A stretch of 64,000 bases of DNA from Epiperipatus broadwayi. Lineage: Eukaryota > Onychophora > Udeonychophora > Euonychophora > Peripatidae. The translations under genes were made by a program, and so were the position numbers. Below the pieces are notes generated by a model that searched no databases, had not been told where the DNA came from, and saw nothing but the letters and a program-made list of their open reading frames with translations. Location: the NCBI GenBank assembly GCA_028023455.1, contig JAQFVV010006232.1:434001-498000 (forward strand), read 5' to 3'. How positions within the stretch are numbered: position 1 is the stretch's first letter; the number at the start of each line of letters is the position of its first letter. Positions 1-10,135 of the stretch are shown one piece after another.

Positions 1-320
1 GTGTATCTAACTATAAATAAATTATATCTAACTATAAATGTTTTTACATAAAGGTTAATAATAAAAAATAAACTTACATTTTTATGCGTAGTTTTGAGCA
101 AGTATCGTATGTGTATATTTTTATGTATTTTTGTAAATAACATTTAAAAAAATTATAATTTAGTGATTGTTTTGTGTGCATTTAAACTGACATTTGGGGG
201 TTGTGTATTTTACATATTTTGAGGGTCCAAAAAATGTACTTTTTAGGATAGCAAATCAATTTGTTTTATGTGTAAAATGTATTTAATATTGATTTATATA
301 TTGTTATAAATTTTAAAGTT
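1..320. other. AT-rich DNA, nothing recognised
   Basis: No long open frame, repeat copy or structured element was recognised before the SINE target duplication at 321. Confidence 0.6.
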
Positions 321-334
321 TTTAGTGTGAAAGT

Positions 335-452
335 TGTATATTTTTTTTTCATGTCTTAAAGCATAGGCCGGAAAGTGAACCCTCAAACCCAGGACAATGC
401 TTGTAAGGTGGCTGTGCTGACCACTTGGCCACCAATGTTTGACTATATTATA
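335..452 (-). mobile_element. tRNA-derived SINE, family 1, with 14-bp TSD
   Basis: Read on the minus strand, it has a Pol III box A (TGGCCAAGTGG, 421-431) and a box B-like block (about 370-381), followed by a 3' end related to gctatgacatatgg and an A tail (T run near 341-349 on +). The direct repeat tttagtgtgaaagt flanks it at 321-334 and 453-466, a 14-bp target-site duplication that marks a LINE-mobilised insertion. Related copies lie at 24295, 29648 and 32870. It is non-coding; the short plus-strand frame here is a shadow. Confidence 0.85.
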
Positions 453-562
453 TTTAGTGTGAAAGTCATATACATATATTTTAAAATGGTCTTTTTAATG
501 TACATTTCTTGCTCAACGTCATGCATATCTATTATTTTTTATACTTTTCATTATTTTTAGTG

Positions 563-779
563 CTGCAACACAGAGCATGTATTAGACCTGCTGCACCTTT
601 TCATATTCATATCAATCTGCCAATAACTTTGTAAATCTTGCAAAAATTTCATATACAAGACCCATGTACATGTTACTTTTTTCCAAATGTTTGGTCATAT
701 CACAAGATTATAAAGTTATCAGCAGATTGATATCATTGTGAAAAGATGCAGCAAGTCCAATATCTTCTCTGTGTTGCAG
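563..779. repeat. Palindromic (fold-back) repeat
   Basis: The left arm from 563 (ctgcaacacagag) and the right arm ending at 779 are imperfect reverse complements over about 75 bp each, with a loop near 640-705. It resembles a MITE or fold-back element. No protein is encoded and no second copy was recognised. Confidence 0.75.
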
Positions 780-1562
780 GACCAATACCAAAGTACTTGG
801 TTTTGAATTTGCATTTTTTATTGATTAGCAATTTGTTATAATATTACATATGTAATTGATTAATTTTATAGGTACAGATATTATAAGTCTCTTACATTTA
901 TGGATTCTTCAGTGCATTTTTCTAAAAAAATTAATGATTTTTAATTAAGATAGCCTTCTTTTACAACTTTCCACCATATGATGAAATATATCCTTATTCA
1001 CCTACTTCCAATTATCATGTTTTTTTAACATTTTTTGTTTGATTCTTTTTTGTTTAATTAAGGATTTTATTATCTGATAAACAAATTTTTTTATTTACAA
1101 TGTTTTTTTTCTAAAAAAAAGTTTCTTATCTTAAAACCTAAAAATGCAGATTAATTGGTTTACTACTAAGAATTATATTTCTTATCAGTTTCTATTTCCA
1201 AAATTCTTGGATGAACATAAATTCTTGCTTATCTAATTAAATAAATTATTATTCCTTACATGCACACATATATAACAAATTTGTTTTTGTTTGTGACAGT
1301 AAAGAAAATAAAAGAAAATAAATATTATGCCAACCAAATTTCAATTTTAACTACATATTTCTAAGTTAAATATTGACTCCATTTATACCTGCACATGCAT
1401 TCACTTATATTTAATCAAATACTTAGTTTACAATCTTATGCTTTTTGTCTTATAGTCTAAACTTTACAATATTTGTTATTGTTGTTTTTTCTATGAAAGC
1501 TGAACAATTTATAATGCAGAATGACTGACTATATTTAGAATTCAATGCATTCATTACAATAT
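780..1562. other. AT-rich DNA, nothing recognised
   Basis: Only homopolymer-rich AT sequence is seen; there is no convincing gene or repeat. Confidence 0.5.
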
Positions 1563-1824
1563 ATATTTACTAAGGCTATAACCTTGACAATATGCATATA
1601 AAATGCGATAGCAGGGACCTCTACAGGTGTTTTAACCACAAGCTTATGCTATGGAAGAAAAGAGGGGAACCCAAATCAGAGGGGGGAACCCTTCTTTACT
1701 TCAACCTACTTTCTATTTAAATAAGTTTTCTTTCATATCATAAGCTTGTGGTTAAAACACCTGTAGAGGTCCCTGCTATCACATTTTATATGCATATTGT
1801 CGAGGTTATAGCCTTAGTAAATAT
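1563..1824. repeat. Palindromic MITE-like element, TIR atatttactaaggct
   Basis: Arms of about 95 bp (1563-1661 and 1726-1824) are close reverse complements and include cagggacctctacaggtg and accacaagcttatg. The loop carries a G-rich stretch (about 1662-1690). A single-arm copy of the same family is at 31253-31350, so this is a dispersed family. Confidence 0.85.
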
Positions 1825-2727
1825 TACTTACGTAATCAATGTGCATTTAATAAATTTATAATTACAATATATATATATATTTTAACTGGCCACCCCTTCT
1901 AACCATCCCTTCTGATGTCTGACAACTTAAACAAAATAATATAGATCTTAAGAAATGGACACGTGAGCCAAACCATAGACTAGATGGAATTTCTATGGCT
2001 GTCTAGTCACCATAACGTGTGTAGATAATATTTAAATATTACCTACCAAAGAAAATTCTGATACGAATTATTTATATAAGTATTATTTACTTGACGCAAT
2101 TTTTAAGTGTTGCGTAAATAGGATTTAAGACAAATGAAATAAAAGTTTTCCAGTATCCCTTGTCTCTTGAGTAAGATCTAAATATAAAAAATATCTATGG
2201 GAGAATATATTTACGAGCATCAATTTATCGATAACCTCAAGCGCCAAACTCACTATTACGGTGAGAATTATATTTCCTGATTGATGAGGTGCCTGACCCA
2301 AGCTAGTTCACTCCCAGGGTTGGGAGGAAAACCTATCGGATGAACGGAGATAATCACAAAAAAAATATGGGTTTGTATGTAACCTACAATGCACTCATAA
2401 ACGTATCTGTTTACCTCGGACATATTTGAATCATTTGCATTTTATTTGGCAGGTGAAGTGATAGGAAAATGTAAACGATAATTAATGAATAACTTTAACG
2501 CAAAGGTAAATATGTATAAATTTTTTTTTATTGATATTTAAACATAATCTATGTAAAAACAATTCATATCCTTCCCATTTAAAATATATAATAAATTACC
2601 CAAACCATAAATGAAGCAATAAAATATTTAATTTAGAACAAACAAATATTAATTTATATATAAGGAAACAAATTTAGTATACAGTTGTACACAATAATTT
2701 CATGCTATGAAATATTTTAATAGAGTC
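1825..2727. other. Gene-free; GC-richer patch 1890-2460
   Basis: AT-rich ends surround a less AT-rich patch. It contains a hairpin at 2311-2326 (ctccca / tgggag with a gggt loop) and weak local inverted repeats near 1976-2013. I recognise no coding frame and no known RNA family. Confidence 0.4.
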
Positions 2728-3532
2728 ATTACGAGGGTAACTACAAGCAATTCTGAGTTATATTTAAAAATATAGTTCACATTACCTTACGAACCCCAGG
2801 GTGTGGGATCAGAATGTAATGAATTATGTAGTGTATCAAGTTGAGTTCCATGATCTTGTAGCATTCAAAGTTTGCCTTATGAGAGTACAATATAGTTTCT
2901 TTTTGTAAAGTCCGATATTTAGATGTCCATAAGTAATGGATGAGCCGTAATTGAAGTCTTCTATAATATAATTTTCACACCAAATTAATTCATATTTTGG
3001 ATGGATGATTCTCTTCTATTTCATCCTATGTTAAGCAATACAGAGTATTCACGAGGTTCCTAGGTTCTTCTGTGGGCAGGCGGTGTAGAGTCAGTTTGCA
3101 TCGGCTGCAGATGGTGAAGCCCTTTATGTGTGGTGCTTACCCCATCATTTTAAACATTTTTATTCATATATCTTTATGAGTCTCTCTCGCTCAGTGGTCA
3201 CAATATAACTGAATAACTGTCTTTTCTTTTTCTCTAATTCTCATTAATTTTTGTTTAATTGCTTTTCCTTTCGCAGAAAAAAGAATTTTATCAGATCTCC
3301 ACTCTAGTTCTTTTTCTTTGAATACGTTTTCCTTTTCCAAATTACTTTTTACTTCTTTATTTTACATTTCCATTGTTTTGGTGGTGCCGTCATTCCTGGT
3401 ATCTTTTCTTATTGGCAAAACATTCTTTGGCTTTTCTTGGAATTTTTCTTTTTGCAGTAATTAATGATTGTGATACAACACAGAATTGCTTGAAGGCATA
3501 TACAATATTTCTTTTTCGCTACCCTCGTTAAT
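2728..3532. mobile_element. Possible decayed element with degenerate terminal inverted repeats
   Basis: The left end (2728-2755) and right end (3481-3532) share caagcaattctg and acgagggta-type blocks in inverted orientation. The 800 bp between is less AT-rich than its surroundings, especially 2790-3150. A pyrimidine tract ending in cgcag near 3276 looks like a splice acceptor, but no supporting exon is visible. No transposase frame is recognised. Confidence 0.3.
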
Positions 3533-3780
3533 TTGAAATATAATTGAAACTTAAATCAATATTTTAAACAATCCTAAACAATATATAAAATATTTGCGCA
3601 CAACTGTAATTTTGCCAATTTGTAATATTTTAAAAGTAAAACATTCTAAAATAAACAATGATTACTAATTAATCCCTTCCCCATTTATTTTCTAAAAAAA
3701 AAAAAGAATAAAAAAAAAAAGTTCAAAATTTAATTCACACATGTATACATGTATAATTATATATATATATATTTAACCCT
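3533..3780. other. AT-rich spacer with poly-A and TA runs
   Basis: Poly-A runs at about 3697-3720 and a short TA repeat at about 3759-3773; nothing else is seen. Confidence 0.5.
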
Positions 3781-3880
3781 TTAATGACAGCTTGAATATA
3801 TACCTGTATTGAGGGTAATGTGTATGTGCTTTTCCACTTTCTTGTAACAGGGTTTGAACTAGCTACTGTTACAATATATA
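3781..3880 (-). mobile_element. SINE-like fragment with box B-like block
   Basis: On the minus strand a block gtagctagttcaaaccctg (about 3850-3875) resembles a tRNA T-arm, and its ends are self-complementary (taacag / ctgtta). No box A was found, so this is at most a truncated tRNA-related repeat. Confidence 0.3.
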
Positions 3881-4764
3881 TATATATTAAATACATGGAA
3901 ATATCTGTTATATTTTCTATTTTAGAAAAATCATAGTAAGACAATGACCGATAAAAATAATAAATTGTAAACTCTTTTTGCATCTAAAAGGGAATCTGTT
4001 TTATATTCAAACTGTTGATCTTATATAGAGACTAAAGCATTACAGTAAATATGTAAATTTTAGGTAATCAAACTCATAACTTTTCTTAATTTCCTTATTT
4101 TATAATATATTTGTCCACTAAAAGTAAATATTATAAATTAATATATTTTAACAAATGTTATTGTTTAAATATTTTAAAAACATGGGAATATCTGTTATAT
4201 TTTTTATTTAAAAAAAAAATTACAGTCAAATAATAATAGACAGTAGTTAATAAAAATAGTAAACTGTAAACACATTTTTTGCATTCAAAAATGGAATCAC
4301 TTTTAAATGCAATTGCATAGTGAAAATATTTTAACAGTAAAATCTGCTAAAATTTATTAATTTATAACATTCAACTTTTGGTGGAAGATTCTATTATAAA
4401 TTAAGGAAAGTAAGAAAAGTTACAAGTTACATTTCTTAAAACATGGATAGTCTGTATATAAAAACAAAAGATTCCATTTAAAAAAGGTTCCTCTTTTGAA
4501 TGCAATAAACACTTAGTTTACTATTTTAATTGATCATTTTGATTGTGATTTTTCTAATATGAAAACATAACAGATATTTCCACATATTTAAAATATTTCA
4601 ACAATAACATCCGTTAAAAGTTATTAATTTATGTATCATTTCTTGTAGTTATTTTTCATAAAATATACAATATTTTTATAAAATATTTTTATTTTTATAA
4701 AATAAAGTTGACTATTATTTTGATTATTTATAATTTAATTGATTGAGTGTTTATAATTTATATA
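3881..4764. other. AT-rich DNA, nothing recognised
   Basis: Only low-complexity AT sequence; no gene or repeat was identified. Confidence 0.5.
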
Positions 4765-4944
4765 AATTCAAATTTGCATACATTTGTTCATCTATATAAT
4801 AGTTTCTTTCTTCTTTATAACCTACAGCTGAGAGCACTTTTGAGTGATAGTGAACTTCACTAAAATTTGCAATCAGTTTTTAGTTATAAAGAAGGAAAAA
4901 AACCACTTTATTACACAGGTTAGCAAACATATGCAAATTTGAAT
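4765..4944. repeat. Palindromic repeat, ~180 bp
   Basis: The left arm 4765-4820 (ttcaaatttgcata, then tttctttcttctttataac) and the right arm 4879-4944 are imperfect reverse complements. The loop and right arm belong to the segment duplicated at 7006. Confidence 0.7.
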
Positions 4945-5125
4945 TACAAGTACAATCCAATGGAAAAATTAATATTATATATATGCTTATTGAATTGTTA
5001 AAATGATATTAAGGTTTCAGGACAGTTATGAAAAAAGTGAAATCACAGAATTCATTATTGAATTATTGAATAGTTTTTTCCCTATAGATGAATAGTAAAG
5101 AAGAAAGCATTACTTAACATGCTAG
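4826..5125 (+). repeat. Direct repeat copy 1 (~300 bp)
   Basis: Closely matches 7006-7298 in the same orientation, from agctg through tagttataaagaag and ttgaattgttaaaatgata to cattactta. It is either two copies of a dispersed repeat or a segmental duplication about 2.2 kb apart. Confidence 0.85.
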
Positions 5126-5746
5126 TATAATGCTAGCAAGATATATATTATAAAACACACACAGGTATCTGTGTTACATATTAAATATGCAAATTATTAA
5201 GAAAAATGAGAATAGTTCAAAAAAATAATATATTTAAAAAGTAGATTTTGAAAATGTAATTTTGTAAAGTAAAAGATTGCATCATATTTTTCTGTTTAGA
5301 ATAGAATAAAGCTAATTATTATGAGTGGGGTGGGGAAAAGAATTAGGAGAAATAAAAATGTAAAATTACTTGAGAGAATTAAAATAAATTAAAAGAATAC
5401 ATGGCTAAAAATAATAAATGTAAAAAGTCACAATAAAAATTAATTAGTAAAAGAAAACTTATGGAATGCAATTAAGTTTGAAACAACTATGGCTGATAAA
5501 AATTTAAAACTGATAATTGAATTAATTTAAAAATCATGTAAACTATCTCATTGTCATAAAAGTGATAAGATATCAGATTAATTTAGAAAAAGATTAGATT
5601 AAAGAAAAATGTAAAATTAATTAAACTAGATTTAAGTTATAAAAAAAATTGACACTATGATAAGGAAATGGAAGAGTTAGATATAAAAGTGTGACTTAGC
5701 TATTATTAGATTCACTCCCTGATTCAGTCATTCTGAGATTCATTGA
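5126..5746. other. Purine-rich AT DNA, nothing recognised
   Basis: The plus strand is A/G-rich with no open frame of note. Confidence 0.5.
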
Positions 5747-5998
5747 TTTATTCAAATATTCAGACAGAGAATCAGTCTTTGTGAATTTCAAGTTCATCTG
5801 TTCATCGATCCATTCATCACTGAGCACATAGTTAATGTGATCCTCAGTGAGTCAGTCATTACTGCTGTGAACAATATTATTGCAGAAGTCATAGAATTAG
5901 CAACATACATTGCTAGAGAGCCAATAGGAGTGTTCAATTGGGCTTCATGCACCAAGTCCCCAATTCCACCAACTGACTCACCTGAAACCAATGCCTAA
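5747..5998 (+). other. ATG-less open frame of 83 codons, unassigned
   Basis: The plus frame is open from a TGA at 5744 to a TAA at 5996 without any Met, and base composition is less AT-rich than the flanks. It includes NNIIAEVIELATYIAREP, which only loosely recalls the histone H2A segment with AE-ELA-AR spacing. The opposite strand is also open over 5794-5991 from a TTG. The 5' part is built on gattcatt-like short repeats, so both frames may be chance products of a degenerate repeat. An exon is possible but unsupported. Confidence 0.15.
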
Positions 5999-7005
5999 AC
6001 TATGTAATAGATATTGCAACATACTCTCTTCCATTGTTGATCCAAAAAATGGATGGAAAAGCATGAAGCCATTGATGAATAGCAAAAGGCCAACCAATTG
6101 GAAAATCCAAACTAATGAAAAACAAACCAATGAAATTGTGTCATCTTAATGTCATAAAAAACTTAGGTAAATATATTTTCAATAATAACTGTCTAGACAC
6201 TTTATTTTTTAAATAAAATGAACTTTAAGACAGACAATCATAAAATTTAGCTTTTAATGTACTTGATTATATGTTCTTTGTGTAAAATGTTATATTATAT
6301 TTAATATGTGCGTGCATGAATCAATAAATGTTTGTTTAAAATGTTGCTTGATCTATACTCTCTCTATCTTTAACTGCATCACCAGCAATTCAAAGGATAA
6401 ACATTATTTGTATATGTTAAGTAAAATGCACTTGGACTCCTGATAAAGAGTAAGAGTTAGCTTGGGATATTTCAAGTGCTGGATTCCTGTGCTTGTAATG
6501 TGATCATGCCAGTTATATATAAAATATAGTTGGCTGGCACTTGAGTTTTATTCTGAAAATAAATAAAATACTTTGGATGGCAGGTTTTTGTTCCAGCAGT
6601 CGAGGGATGTTATAACCAGGAAATATGATCAAGCTGTGTATTTGTATAGTCTCAATCTGGCTATAAGTACCATTGATGGTTAATCTATCAATGGTATTTT
6701 ACCCCTCTACTTGAAGTTCCAATACACTGCCACAGTCATTATAAAATAAAAGATAATCACAAAATATAAATAAAATGAAAATGTAGTAAATAATAGATGT
6801 TAATAAATAATAAATGAGATAATAAGTATTAGAAGATATTATTAAATAAATAATGTTCTGAATATAATAAAATGAAGTTTAAAGAATAAATGGGTATTGG
6901 GCTTGATAATAAGCTTCTTAAAATAAAATGTTAAAACATGAGTTAAAGTATAGGTATTAGAACTATAATAAGTAGTGAATAAAATAATTGTAAAACAGTT
7001 AGGTG
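5999..7005. other. Gene-free AT-rich DNA with one hairpin
   Basis: A perfect 10-bp hairpin at 6668-6696 (taccattgat / atcaatggta) is the only structure noticed. No gene is seen. Confidence 0.5.
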
Positions 7006-7298
7006 AGCTGAACATACTTTTGAGTAATAGTGAACCTCACTAAAGTTTGCACTCAGCTTTTAGTTATAAAGAAGAAAAAAACCCACTTCATTACATAGGC
7101 TAACAAACATATGAAAATTTTTAATTACAGGTACAAACAAAGGGAAAAAATATTATATATATATATGCTTATTGAATTGTTAAAATGATATTAAGGTTTC
7201 AACACAGTTATGAAAAAAGTGAAATCTCAGAACTAGCTATTGAATAGTCTTTTTCCTATAGAGAATAGTAAAGAAGAAAGCATTACTTAGCATACTAG
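7006..7298 (+). repeat. Direct repeat copy 2 (~293 bp)
   Basis: Same-orientation partner of 4826-5125 with scattered substitutions and small indels. The left palindrome arm present upstream of copy 1 is absent here. Confidence 0.85.
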
Positions 7299-8801
7299 AG
7301 AACTTGCAATTGGTAAACAATTTTATTATTTTCTCTTCTCATGTTCTTTTTTAATTAAAAATGGCTAAGTACAGATTTTCATAATTCAATGATTAATTAA
7401 ATTGGTTAAAGAAGAAGATCCTTTATAAAAACATTCTAATGTTTTTAAAAGTCATTATCTACCTGAAATATACCCTTTATGCATCATTCATCATTCAAAT
7501 TATTAATAGAGCAGAAAGATTCATTAACCACTCGATACAGGCCTCTTTGATACATATATATGTTTTTTAAAATTATTTATCTAATAAACTTTAGAATATT
7601 TGTAATTAACGCTATCTTTAATAATAATTGGCAATTAACAAATTTTCATATAAATTTCTGATAAATATTTATTTTAATTTCTAATAAATATTTATTTTAA
7701 TTAATTTTTCTTAGATTTTTCCTTTTTATTTAATTGCTACAAGAATACAATAGCAGTTTAGATAATAGGGTGTAAACTATAAGCATATAATAAAATTATA
7801 TTTTTGTTTGATTAAGTTTATAATTAAATGAAAATAAAGACGCGCATAAAGGAACTTAAAATTACAAAATTAATTTTTTAATCAAGTCATTAATTATCAA
7901 GAAAATAGCAAATAAAAAAAACTACTATTCTAATAAGGTTTTTTAAATTAAAAAGGAAATTTTATAAATTAATTTATTTTAATTAGACATTTTGAACCAG
8001 GCAACCAATAATTAATTATACAGATTTTTTAATTTTTACTTTTAAAATCTATAATTAAAATATCTAATTATACTTTAAATATATAATCGTATAAAAAGTT
8101 TTTATAGTTATTTATACTATTACTGGATAAATAAAATGATTTTGGTAAACTGAAAATAATTGAAAATCAATATATTTATCAATCTTTTTCGTTGCCATTG
8201 CTTTGACTTCACAAAAAAATACTTTTACCAAAATAAACATGTTTCTTAATAATAATATGAAATGCATGGAATTTTTTTTCAAAAGCTGGAGTCTTATCCT
8301 TAATCTTACAAAGTCATTTTTTTTTACCTAAATAATAGGAAAACATCTTATCTAAATATACACTAAACTAAAATACAATCTTATCCTTTGTCATTTAGAA
8401 GTAAAAGATTATAGCCTAACATATTTTCTTCACCTGTCTAAAGTTAGATCTAAAATAAATTTGTGGAATAATTTCTTTTGAAACCTGGCCTCATTATATG
8501 CAGTTATTATGTGAACACTTTATGGATTAATACTAGTATATTTTAATGAAGAGAATTATACACTGTTTGGGAGAAAAGTATTATTTCATTCTAAATTTTT
8601 CTATATTGAGTTAAATATTATCTTAAGAAATATCACTGGACTACTCAAGTCTACTCTTTTGCAGTAGTTTTTCTATTTTTTAACAGATATTTTCACTAGA
8701 TAGCAAAACAGAAGTTTCATAACAGTAAATGTATAAAAAGATGTTGAATAGATTAAAATTCTAATAATTTAATATATAGTTTCAGTACTTAAAATACCAC
8801 T
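7299..8801. other. AT-rich DNA, nothing recognised
   Basis: Low-complexity AT sequence without a recognisable gene, SINE or palindrome. Confidence 0.5.
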
Positions 8802-8905
8802 ACATAGCTTAATATAATGGTAAAGATTATGATTCATGATTCATGTCCAGATTCCAGTGCTAAAACTGTTTATGAATTCCCAAACCATAAAGTCATTTCA
8901 TTTTG
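8802..8905 (+). mobile_element. tRNA-derived SINE relic, family 3
   Basis: The block tagcttaatataatgg (8805-8820) resembles box A, and gtccagattcc (about 8845-8855) resembles box B. The following tatgaattccc and the later aagtcattt match the tail of the copy at 10005, which ties the two together. It is strongly eroded. Confidence 0.45.
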
Positions 8906-10004
8906 TTTCTTTTTATATACCCACCCATGACTCATCTCAAATCAAGATCCCTCTCAAACAATTAAAGATTCATGGTATAAAAATATATTTCTTAAGAGAT
9001 TTGTAACAGATTTTCTTTTTCTAGATCTTAACTGCAACTGGAGTTTCTTCAATAGATTCAGAACTATCCGTAGTGTTCGAATTAATCAGATATATAAATA
9101 GAATATATAAACTATTGACTGATGCAGATGTAGTCAAATCCACACCACAAACCCATAGTTGATAATGACTTTGAAATCTATGGATACAGTGAGAAAATGA
9201 AATTATTTATAAAGCCACTAGTAAATCTATATTTTGGTTGGAATCTATATAGGTTTTTAAATGATATTTTTTAACATTTAAGCTGCCAAAATATCTATAG
9301 ATTGAATGAATAAAAAATTATGATAAAATCTGTAGAGTGTACATTTCAAAAATAATTCAGTTACTAGAAAGAATAAAATCAATTTATAAAATTTCTTATG
9401 GAGTTGTAGTTGACTAATTTTATAAAAAATGTCTTGTCATTTATTTATTTATTTTTGTTACTTTTATAAAAGAGTTCCAAGAGAAACTTAAATGACATTA
9501 CTCATTAAAATGGATAACCATTGGTAGGTGGAATTCTTTATTGGTTTACTTTCTAGTTAATAATAGTCAAATATCCATTTACAAAACAATAGTTGGGTAA
9601 CTGGCTAAATTTATATAAATTGATTAGCTGACAAAATTTCTGATTTCATTCTAATTCAAATCTCAGATTGTGGGCATAACAGATCAAATGTGCTAATTTT
9701 AAGACTTAAGTCATTCTTTACAAAAATTAGCAAAATGTTTGAGAAATAAGTGAAGTATTTTTAATTAATTGCTTTGTTTTCTTAAACTTGAAAATCATAA
9801 ATATATTATTTCTATATAAACTTAATATTATTATTATAAGCTCTTTGAAAAAAATAATGTTAGCAAAAATTGTGTCAATAGTTGAGAACTATCTACTTTA
9901 TAAAAGGATGGATTTTGATCATGCTGTTATAAACAAATTTTGTTTTCAGCAATTCACATTAAAAATAAACACTAAATTGATGCTACTTCATCTTATGTCA
10001 TGTG
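8906..10004. other. AT-rich DNA, nothing recognised
   Basis: No supported feature; the 83-codon frame at 9788 has random AT-rich composition. Confidence 0.5.
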
Positions 10005-10135
10005 TGATTCAGGTCAGTGATAGAGTATCTGACTCTTGAGCATAACATCATCAAATCAATTCCAGTTCTGTCCTTTCTATCACTTGAATGTCTTATGAAC
10101 TCCTGACTAATAAAATCATTTAATTATTTATGATC
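10005..10135 (+). mobile_element. tRNA-Lys-related SINE relic, family 3
   Basis: Positions 10012-10064 follow a tRNA-Lys layout: a D-arm-like gtcagtgatagag, an anticodon-arm-like tctgactcttgagca with CTT in the loop, and a T-arm-like aaatcaattcc. The tail (cttatgaactcctgac, then aaaatcattt) matches the relic at 8802. The arms no longer pair well enough for a functional tRNA. Confidence 0.6.

Noticed and set aside
3277-3300. Splice acceptor
   Set aside because: A pyrimidine tract with cag is expected by chance here, and no exon-like frame follows.
10012-10064. Functional tRNA-Lys gene
   Set aside because: The D, anticodon and T arms no longer pair properly and the SINE tail continues downstream.
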